DNA of 59,071 nt, from the NCBI GenBank assembly GCA_045639905.1, contig JAZUDZ010000063.1, positions 1 to 59,071 of the forward strand. The letters are read 5' to 3'. Made by a program: the position numbers and the translations under genes. The notes beneath the pieces were generated by a model that did no database searches, was not told the DNA's origin, and saw only the letters and a program-made list of their open reading frames with translations. Below are positions 52,508 to 59,071 of the stretch, one piece after another. This stretch comes from RGIG426 sp045639905 (GTDB lineage Bacteria; Bacillota; Clostridia; Oscillospirales; Acutalibacteraceae). The first letter of the stretch is position 1, and every line of letters starts with the position of its first letter.

Positions 52508-53425
52508 ATGGGTAACGCTTTCTGGTTCTCTTGGGAACCGAAATTTCTTGTATTTTTACAGAGTTTTGTAACACCATTTTTGCAAAAAGTCATGGAGGTC
52601 ATCACCTTCTTCGGGGACCAATATGCCATGATTCTGATTATCGGCTTCTTATACTGGGGATATAAGAAAGAGCTCGGCAAAAAGATCGGTACGTTTGCCA
52701 TTACGGCCCTGATGGCCGACGTTGCGCTCAACAATCTGGTGATGCGTCGCCGTCCGTATTTTGACCATGCCGATGTCAAGTGCTTAAAACCACGTGCCTC
52801 CGGAGCGGATCCGTACGATCTTCAGGCACAAGGCTATTCGTTTCCAAGCGGCCACGCCACCAACTCGGTTTCCGTTTACGGAGCGCTTGGTTTAAATGTT
52901 AAAAACGTACTTTTGAAGGTAATCTATTTCCTGATTCCGGTTATAATTGCCGTCTCGAGACTGTCCCTGGGCGTTCATTATCCCACCGACATTCTTGCCG
53001 GCTGGGCCCTTTCCGTCATCATCATCTTAGGCCTTTCTTTCATCAAGAACTCCTATATCACCTATTCCATCATTGCCGCTCTCGGCATTGCCGGTTGTTT
53101 CTTCAGCAAGAGTGACGATTATTATTCCGCCCTGGGCCTCGCGTTCGGCTTCATCGCCGCCTTCATTTTTGAAGAGAAAGTGGTTCACTTTGAAAACACG
53201 AAAAACGTGTTCCGTATGATTCTTCGGACCATCGGAGGCCTTATCATTTTCGTGGTACTGGACAAAGCGCTGAAAATGCCGTTTTCGGCAAACTTCCTGG
53301 ACTGCGGCTCTATGCTTTCCTTCCTGGTTCGTTCGGCCCGGTATATGATTTGCAGTTTTGCCGTCATTGGCGTCTACCCCATGCTGTTCAAAGTCGTTGA
53401 CAAAAAAATTCTCAAGAAAGAGTAA
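52508..53425 (+). CDS. PAP2-family membrane phosphatase
   Basis: 305 aa with seven or eight membrane helices. The PAP2 active-site motifs are present: RRRPY (motif 1), SFPSGHATN (motif 2, catalytic His) and SRLSLGVHYPTD (motif 3). The family removes phosphate from lipid phosphates such as undecaprenyl pyrophosphate or phosphatidic acid. GGAGG 6-7 nt before the ATG. The C-terminal 120 residues are extra helices, longer than usual. Confidence 0.88.
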   Translation: MGNAFWFSWEPKFLVFLQSFVTPFLQKVMEVITFFGDQYAMILIIGFLYWGYKKELGKKIGTFAITALMADVALNNLVMRRRPYFDHADVKCLKPRASGADPYDLQAQGYSFPSGHATNSVSVYGALGLNVKNVLLKVIYFLIPVIIAVSRLSLGVHYPTDILAGWALSVIIILGLSFIKNSYITYSIIAALGIAGCFFSKSDDYYSALGLAFGFIAAFIFEEKVVHFENTKNVFRMILRTIGGLIIFVVLDKALKMPFSANFLDCGSMLSFLVRSARYMICSFAVIGVYPMLFKVVDKKILKKE

Positions 53426-53440
53426 TCATCCGGATATACA

Positions 53441-53480
53441 AAAGAAGCGCCATCTCCAAAGAGATGGCGCTTCTTTTTCA
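53441..53480. terminator. bidirectional terminator
   Basis: Perfect 16-bp stem AAAGAAGCGCCATCTC with its complement at 53461-53476, four-base loop, followed by TTTT. Serves the PAP2 gene and the convergent membrane gene. Confidence 0.9.
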
Positions 53481-53490
53481 TTTACTCAAA

Positions 53491-54189
53491 TTATTCGTTC
53501 AATGTTCTGACCGTATGTTTTGCGGCATAAAGCGACAATGCCAGGGCCATAAGAATCAGGGAAGCATTTCCGAGAAGAACCGGCACCATATGATACCAGT
53601 AATTGCCGAGATTAATCTTCATCCCCACAATCAGCATGTGCTGGAAATAGCAACTGAAACAGGCTGCGGCAGCAAACACGCCGCTGAACACGTAAACGGC
53701 CCATTTCTTTTGAAGGCCATGGAAAATCTGATGAATGGCAAGCGCTCCGAACACAAGACCCGCAAGACACAAGAGAATCTCGGGAAGGAATTTCCAAAGC
53801 GTAAAGAAAACGGATTTTTGCTTTACCATATCCAAAATCAGTTTTATGGTTTTCAGGGACAGGTTACTGACGTCAAAAAACATCACGCAGGCGGACATCA
53901 CATACATAAACGATGCGCCGATTCCCCGTTTCATCCAGACAAAAGCGATGAAAAACAACGGAGACAACAGGCAAGGCATGGTAATCCAGCCATACCGAAA
54001 CTCGCGATAGGTATTGAAGGTGCTCATCGTATTCGGATGCGCCGCCTTGTCATGAAACACGTACACCGTACAAGCGATGGCAAATGCGAGAGCCAGCAAA
54101 CCGATAATCGTGTTCACAATCTGATAGCGCAGGTGCAGTTTTTTCTGCTCCTCGCTCATGGGGGCTGCGGCCGCTTTTTTGATTTTCAT
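53491..54189 (-). CDS. six-helix membrane protein
   Basis: 232 aa. Helices at about 27-45, 70-87, 93-110, 132-152, 163-182 and 202-222, with a basic N-terminus (MKIKKAAAAP). No family recognised. It lies 14 nt after tex and may be co-transcribed with it. Function unknown. Confidence 0.7.
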   Translation of the reverse strand: MKIKKAAAAPMSEEQKKLHLRYQIVNTIIGLLALAFAIACTVYVFHDKAAHPNTMSTFNTYREFRYGWITMPCLLSPLFFIAFVWMKRGIGASFMYVMSACVMFFDVSNLSLKTIKLILDMVKQKSVFFTLWKFLPEILLCLAGLVFGALAIHQIFHGLQKKWAVYVFSGVFAAAACFSCYFQHMLIVGMKINLGNYWYHMVPVLLGNASLILMALALSLYAAKHTVRTLNE

Positions 54190-54203
54190 GCAAAGTCCTC
54201 CTC

Positions 54204-56384
54204 TCAGCCTTCCGGCTCCGTCACTTTGTTTGCCTGCTTAATGGAAAGGCCAATTCGTTTTTTGCCTTCGTCCACACTGAGAACCACCACGTCCACAATA
54301 TCGCCCACGGACAATTCCTCCGAGGGGTGGCGGATAAAGCGGTCGGAAATCTCGGAAATATGAACCAGGCCGTCCTGATGGACACCGATATCCACAAAAG
54401 CACCGAAGTCAATCACGTTTCGAACGGTACCGGTCAATTTCATGCCGGGCTTCAAATCCTTCATTTCAAGGACGTCCGTTCTCAAAATCGGTTTCGGCAA
54501 AGAATCACGCACGTCGCGGCCGGGTTTCATCAGTTCTCCGACAACGTCGGTTAAGGTCGGCACACCGATGCCGATCTGGTCGGCCACCTTTTCAAGGCCG
54601 AGTGCTTCCACCTGGGTCATCAAATTCTGAAGCGTTCCGTTTTTGACATCCGTTTCCGTGTGTCCGGTCAAAGACAAAATCTGTTCGGCCGCCTTGTACG
54701 ATTCCGGGTGAACGGCTGTGTTGTCCAGCACGTTTTTGCTTTCCGGAACCCGCAGGAAGCCGACACACTGCTCAAAAGCCTTTGGCCCGAGCTTCGGAAC
54801 CTTTTTCAGCTGTTTGCGATCCGTAAAGGAACCGTTTTCTTCTCGGAAAAGAACAATATTCCCGGCGGTAGACGCGTTCAGACCGGAAACGCGTTTCAAA
54901 AGGGAGGGCGATGCGGTGTTCACATCCACGCCCACGGAGTTGACGCAATCTTCCACGACACCGTCCAGCGCTTCTTCCAGCTGCTTTTGCGGCATGTCAT
55001 GCTGATACTGTCCGACGCCGATGGCCTTCGGCTCGATTTTCACGAGTTCCGCCAGCGGGTCCTGGAGTCGTCTGGCAATGGATACGGCCGAACGCAGGTT
55101 AACATCAAACTGCGGGAACTCCTTGGCGGCCAGTTCACTGGCCGAATAGACGGAAGCTCCGGCTTCGGACACGATCATATAACTGACGGAAGCCCCTTTG
55201 GCATTCACACGGGAAATCATTTCCACGGCCATCTGTTCGGTTTCGCGGCTGGCGGTACCGTTGCCGATGGCGATATGTTCCACGTTATGTTTTGCAATCA
55301 TGGCGCTGAGCTTGACAATGGCTTCTTCCTTTTGTCTGTCCCCGTAGGTGGGATAGACAACGGTGGTATCCAGCACTTTTCCGGTGGCATCCACAACCGC
55401 CACCTTACAGCCCATTCGATATCCGGGGTCCAGTCCCATTGTGACCTTGCCTTTCACCGGCGGCTGCATAAGAAGCGGACGAAGGTTCAGGGCAAACTGA
55501 CCGATGGCGCCCTCGCAGGCTTTGTCAGTCAGTTCACTGCGGATTTCTCTTTCCAGAGACGGGAAAATGAGACGATCGAACCCGTCTTCCGCTGCCGCTT
55601 TCACAAATTCCTCGGCATTCGACGGTCCGGTGATCACTTTCTTCAGGAGAGCGTCCAGCATCTTTTCCCGGTCGACCTCCACCGATACTTTCAGTGCCTC
55701 TTCTTTTTCCCCGCGGTTGATGGCCAGAACCTGATGGCCCTGCATTTTGAAAACCGGCTGGGTGAAATCATAATAGAGTCGATAGACGGTATCTTCTTCG
55801 GTGGCGGCAACGGAACGGATGGTTCCCTGCTTGCGAAGAAGCACACGGAGAATTTTACGAATGTCCGCATCGTCGCTGATGAGTTCGGCAATAATATCCG
55901 ACGCACCGGCCAACGCTTCCTCGGCTGTCTCCACTCCCTTTTCGGGATCAATATATTCTTCGGCCGCTTCCAGCGGATACGGGCAATCCGGTTTTTGCGC
56001 AAAAAGCAGTTCCGCCAAGCCGTCCAGGCCCTTTTCCTTGGCGATGGTAGCGCGGGTACGACGTTTCGGCTTATACGGCCGATACAGGTCTTCGATTTCC
56101 GCCAGTGTGGCAGCCTGCTCAATCTGTTCTCTGAGCTCGTCGGTCAGTTTTCCCTGCTCCTCAATCGAACCGAGAACGGTCTCGCGTCTCTCCTGCAAAT
56201 TGCGGAGATATTGTAAACGGGTTTCCAGGGTGCGAAGGGTCGTGTCGTCCATGGACCCGTGAAGTTCTTTTCTGTATCGGGCAATAAAGGGGATGGTGTT
56301 GCCTTCATCCAAAAGAGTAACAACATTTTCCACATATTCCTGTTTTTGTCCGAGTTCCAGTGCGATTGTTTTTAAAATATCCAT
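54204..56384 (-). CDS. tex: Tex-family transcription accessory RNA-binding protein
   Basis: 726 aa from the ATG at 56384 (GAGG 7 nt upstream). Full-length Tex: N-terminal helical domain (IPFIARYRKEL, EDLYRPYKPKRRTRA), YqgF-like nuclease fold (GLDPGYRMGCKVAV, about 320-335; HIAIGNGTASRE), helix-hairpin-helix (VNTASPSLLKRVSGL) and a C-terminal S1 domain (about 640-715; DFGAFVDIGVHQDGLVHISE). It binds nucleic acid and aids transcription in many bacteria. A housekeeping gene, G+C-richer than the island. Confidence 0.96.
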   Translation of the reverse strand: MDILKTIALELGQKQEYVENVVTLLDEGNTIPFIARYRKELHGSMDDTTLRTLETRLQYLRNLQERRETVLGSIEEQGKLTDELREQIEQAATLAEIEDLYRPYKPKRRTRATIAKEKGLDGLAELLFAQKPDCPYPLEAAEEYIDPEKGVETAEEALAGASDIIAELISDDADIRKILRVLLRKQGTIRSVAATEEDTVYRLYYDFTQPVFKMQGHQVLAINRGEKEEALKVSVEVDREKMLDALLKKVITGPSNAEEFVKAAAEDGFDRLIFPSLEREIRSELTDKACEGAIGQFALNLRPLLMQPPVKGKVTMGLDPGYRMGCKVAVVDATGKVLDTTVVYPTYGDRQKEEAIVKLSAMIAKHNVEHIAIGNGTASRETEQMAVEMISRVNAKGASVSYMIVSEAGASVYSASELAAKEFPQFDVNLRSAVSIARRLQDPLAELVKIEPKAIGVGQYQHDMPQKQLEEALDGVVEDCVNSVGVDVNTASPSLLKRVSGLNASTAGNIVLFREENGSFTDRKQLKKVPKLGPKAFEQCVGFLRVPESKNVLDNTAVHPESYKAAEQILSLTGHTETDVKNGTLQNLMTQVEALGLEKVADQIGIGVPTLTDVVGELMKPGRDVRDSLPKPILRTDVLEMKDLKPGMKLTGTVRNVIDFGAFVDIGVHQDGLVHISEISDRFIRHPSEELSVGDIVDVVVLSVDEGKKRIGLSIKQANKVTEPEG

Positions 56385-56461
56385 ATTTTTTCCTCTTTTC
56401 TTTCCGTCAGGGTTTTCGCATATGTTATAGTATAGCACAATTTATGCCCAATGGCACTAAC

Positions 56462-56499
56462 AAAAACAGCGATATGTCCAATTCGGGCACATCGCTGTT
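56462..56499 (-). terminator. terminator of the secreted phosphoesterase gene
   Basis: On the minus strand AACAGCGATGTGCCC pairs with GGACATATCGCTGTT (about two mismatches), followed by five T. Confidence 0.8.
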
Positions 56500-56505
56500 T
56501 GTCTG

Positions 56506-59071
56506 TTATCTGTTTGTAATTTTCACCGTTCCAAGCAAGGTGTTAATCGGACTGGATCCCAACGGATTTTCACGGCGATAGGTGTTGACGGTTAACGTAT
56601 CCTCCGTCACATCCACCAGCGTAAAGGTATATTTGTTTGAACTCTTATCCGGAGCATAGATGCTTTCGAGATATTCGGGGATAACGGTTTCCGCATCCGG
56701 CACACCGCCGAGACATGGCGTGTTCACAAAGGTAATGCCGTCTTCTGCCGAGCGGCAGCCGTCGGCATCCACCGTGTAATCCTTCACGATATCGTAGCTG
56801 CCGTCATCGTTTACGGCAATCGGATAGGTGTAGGAATAGGTGTGGGTATGACCCTGCAGCACCAAATCCACGCCGCCCTCTTTAAACAGCGGAAGCAGAT
56901 TGCTGCGCAAGGTAGTCGTATCGTCACCATCCTGGAGAGAGAACATCGGACGGTGCATCGACACAATGGTAAAGTCATCCTTATGAGCCGCCAGGTCGGC
57001 ACGGATAAAGTTCTGCTGAGTGGCTGTAACCGTCTTTTCGCCATCCGGCCCGTTATTCACAATCAAATAGTGAACATTTCCGTAAGTAAAGGAATAGTAT
57101 CCTTTCGTTGTGTTGATGGCAAACCGCTTGGTGAAGACACTCTCGGTGGCATCATGGTTACCCACAACCCAGAAGGTGGGATGTTTGCTGAACCAGTTTT
57201 GTGCCTGGCCGATAATGTTTCCGTACAGGAACCCGTAAGTGCTGACATCACCGAAATCGCCGGTATGAATCATAAAGGCCGGATCATTGGCTCCGAGAGA
57301 AGCCGCTCCGTTAATGACATTCATAAGCTCCATGCCACCGTTAACGTTTCCGGTTCCGAACTGGGTATCGGAAACGTTCAGGAAGGTATACCGGGTACGG
57401 TTCTGCGGTGCGACGGTGAAGGTTTTGATTTCACTCCACACGTCCATACTGCTGTCGCCAACGCGATACGAATAGGTTGCACCGGCTTCCAAAGTGGACG
57501 GCAAAACCGCCTGATGAATGTATTCCGTCACGCTCGGCATACGACCGGATACATTACCGCGGTCGTGGTCATAATCGAACGTAAAGGAATAGTTGTTGCT
57601 TGGATCATAATCCACCATCATGTCGTCTTTGGATGTGCTGTTTGTCGCCGTAACCACACCGGCAGAGGCAAAATCGGCGGCGGAAGCCGCAACACCCTTC
57701 ACATACTGCACACAAGCGTTGCTGCTTTCCTTATAGGTCATCCAGCTGATACCGTACTCCGTACAGTCGTCGTCATAGAAAGCCAACGTAATCTGGTCCA
57801 AAACCATCTTGTCGGCCGTTACGACAATGGGCTGGGGTACGGCTGTTGTCGTGGTGGTGTTGGCCGGGTCTTCATAACCACTGGAAGAAATTCCGGTCAC
57901 TTTCAGTTCTTTTTTCGTCTCACCGGAAACGGTAACATTGGTGCCGTTCAGCGGCACGGTGTAAACAACATCATAGGTATAGTTTTGGTTGACGGGACCG
58001 GAAACGTTGAAGGTTTTTATCGAGCAGTTGTTTGACATCATCAAATACCCGCTTGCGATTTCACTTTCCGTCACGTCGCCGTTTTTATACACCTCAAACG
58101 AAATCGTAAATTGAGCCTCTGTATCGGCTTTGTCATACGACCAGGTGCGGACTTCCGTTGTATCCTGCTCGCTGTACTTTCCTTTTTTCAGCAGGTTTAA
58201 GGTAACCGTGATTTTGTCTCCCGACGGAGTCGGCGCTGCCGTTGTCGTGGTGGTTGACTGAGACGGTTCTGACGAAGCCTTGGTCGTGGTCGTAGTCGTC
58301 GGAGCTTTTGTCGTTGTGGTAGTGGTTGTCGTAGCGGATGCCGAGCTAGACGTGGTCGTGGTCGGTGTATCGCCGCCCTGTCCTCCGGCTCCCGTCACGG
58401 AAATGTTATCGATATAGAGGTCCTTGGAACCACCCGCATTGGTGATCTTAAACTCAACCGGGCCGGTAGTGGTCGCCGTATAGGTTCCGGTAAAGGTGGC
58501 CACCGTATCGTTGTTCTGCGGAAGACCGGCCGGATTGACCAGAGTGTCTCCGATGGTAATTTGAACCGTCGCACCGAAGTTACAGTAGTCAAGCGATACG
58601 GTATAGGTCTCACCGGCAATCACCGAAATGATTTGCGATGCGGTAGCACCCACACTCTTCGGCAATTTAATCGCTTTATCATATCCGCCGCCATCTTTAA
58701 TTTTAACCCCGTCACCCGTTGTCGTCCAGTTGTTGAGACCATCGTCAAACGATCCGTTTACAATCAGTTCTCCGGTGGTGATTTCCCCGGCCGTGGTGGT
58801 CGTGGTCGTCGCGGTCGTACTGGTCGTGGTTGTGGTGGTCGTCGTAGTGGTTGTCGTGGTTGTGGTGGTCGTTGTTGTGGTGGTCGTTGTCGTAGTCGTG
58901 GTCGGCAAGTGTTTGCCGTCTCCCTCTACCAAAACAACGTTATCAATATTCGCATAGGTTGCGCCTTCGTTCGTATTCTTTTCAATATGAACGGAAAGTC
59001 GGAATTCGCTGATATCTTCCCGGGTTGTAAAGGTCATCGGCAAACTTTCAACCGGGATATCCGTGACGCTC
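56506..59071 (-). CDS. secreted purple-acid-phosphatase-like enzyme with carbohydrate-binding-like domains (5' end outside window)
   Basis: The frame is open through the right edge, so the start and signal peptide are missing; about 855 residues are visible. Order: a CBM-like domain end, a Thr linker of some 26 residues, a jelly-roll domain (LIVNGSFDDGLNNW ... IDNISVTG) of the CBM4/9 kind, a second Thr/Ser linker, a beta-sandwich, a PAP N-terminal domain (GATYSYRVGD) and a metallophosphatase with TGDFGDV, VVGNHDAT, SMHRPMF and GHTHTYSY, the complete dimetal site. It hydrolyses phosphate esters outside the cell. Thr linkers are common in rumen Clostridia. Confidence 0.88.
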   Translation of the reverse strand, partial: SVTDIPVESLPMTFTTREDISEFRLSVHIEKNTNEGATYANIDNVVLVEGDGKHLPTTTTTTTTTTTTTTTTTTTTTTTTTTTSTTATTTTTTAGEITTGELIVNGSFDDGLNNWTTTGDGVKIKDGGGYDKAIKLPKSVGATASQIISVIAGETYTVSLDYCNFGATVQITIGDTLVNPAGLPQNNDTVATFTGTYTATTTGPVEFKITNAGGSKDLYIDNISVTGAGGQGGDTPTTTTSSSASATTTTTTTTKAPTTTTTTKASSEPSQSTTTTTAAPTPSGDKITVTLNLLKKGKYSEQDTTEVRTWSYDKADTEAQFTISFEVYKNGDVTESEIASGYLMMSNNCSIKTFNVSGPVNQNYTYDVVYTVPLNGTNVTVSGETKKELKVTGISSSGYEDPANTTTTTAVPQPIVVTADKMVLDQITLAFYDDDCTEYGISWMTYKESSNACVQYVKGVAASAADFASAGVVTATNSTSKDDMMVDYDPSNNYSFTFDYDHDRGNVSGRMPSVTEYIHQAVLPSTLEAGATYSYRVGDSSMDVWSEIKTFTVAPQNRTRYTFLNVSDTQFGTGNVNGGMELMNVINGAASLGANDPAFMIHTGDFGDVSTYGFLYGNIIGQAQNWFSKHPTFWVVGNHDATESVFTKRFAINTTKGYYSFTYGNVHYLIVNNGPDGEKTVTATQQNFIRADLAAHKDDFTIVSMHRPMFSLQDGDDTTTLRSNLLPLFKEGGVDLVLQGHTHTYSYTYPIAVNDDGSYDIVKDYTVDADGCRSAEDGITFVNTPCLGGVPDAETVIPEYLESIYAPDKSSNKYTFTLVDVTEDTLTVNTYRRENPLGSSPINTLLGTVKITNR
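58239..58365 (-). repeat. second Thr/Ser-rich linker, ACN-type tandem repeats
   Basis: Low-complexity GTGGT/CGT repeats encode a Thr-, Ala- and Ser-rich linker between the jelly-roll domain and the beta-sandwich. Confidence 0.8.
58791..58911 (-). repeat. poly-threonine linker, ACN tandem repeats
   Basis: About 40 mostly ACC/ACG/ACA codons in a row, broken once by Ser and Ala. Trinucleotide repeats of this length change by slippage. Confidence 0.9.

Noticed and set aside
58791..58911. Repeat array as CRISPR or minisatellite
   Set aside because: It is in frame and encodes a threonine linker; there are no spacers.

Overview
The window looks like a chromosomal segment of a low-GC Gram-positive anaerobe of the Clostridia, most likely a gut or rumen Oscillospiraceae/Ruminococcus-type bacterium. 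The grounds are AG-rich Shine-Dalgarno sequences before nearly every gene, a secreted lipase ending in a type I dockerin, and a secreted phosphoesterase with long poly-threonine linkers. No rRNA, tRNA or CRISPR array was seen. Two parts differ clearly: an AT-rich accessory island (about 1-49.9 kb) and a more GC-rich flank of ordinary genes (about 50-59 kb) with consensus sigma-A promoters.

Left edge (1-1.9 kb): the right end of an IS200/IS605-type (TnpB) element with its omega-RNA-like hairpin, a DUF4143-type AAA ATPase under a large palindromic operator, and a mosaic relic made of a piece of a kinase gene and a piece of a NACHT NTPase gene, both of which have intact relatives in the island.

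Island core (1.9-49.9 kb), mostly leftward operons: (i) a DUF6977-like protein divergent from a CbxX/CbbX-type AAA+ ATPase; (ii) a PqqD/M50-like membrane protease and a small membrane partner; (iii) a phospho-signalling and cell-wall operon at 18.9-7.9 kb: PBP transpeptidase, FHA-FtsW fusion, VWA, tail-anchored kinase, PP2C with transmembrane segment, a 901-aa repeat protein and a second Ser/Thr kinase; (iv) a phosphoesterase plus TPR-like pair and a divergent S51 peptidase; (v) a rightward SNF2-type helicase, MoxR ATPase and metallopeptidase-VWA operon; (vi) two tandem giant NACHT NTPases; (vii) an operon of membrane protein, zinc ribbon, JAB/MPN protease and TPR-like protein; (viii) an operon of two coiled-coil proteins, a membrane protein, an OmpA-like lipoprotein and a possibly YbjN-like protein; (ix) seven proteins carrying eight DUF6273 domains, and several small unknowns.

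The strongest evidence that these are parts of one system is regulatory. At least 15 operons in the island are preceded by the same promoter-like block, TTTTGGGATA, exactly 10 nt, then a TATAAT-like hexamer. It is at divergent gene pairs on both strands and I did not see it upstream of the flanking genes from 50 kb onward. Together with kinases, phosphatase, FHA, VWA/MoxR, JAB, NACHT NTPases and envelope parts, this suggests a large, co-regulated, envelope-linked phospho-signalling or conflict system. Its function is inferred only; no recognised effector, sigma factor or DNA-binding regulator for the motif was found in the window.

Right flank (50-59 kb): dockerin lipase, a lipoprotein, a PAP2 phosphatase, a membrane protein, the transcription accessory protein Tex, and a purple-acid-phosphatase-like exoenzyme whose start lies beyond the window.
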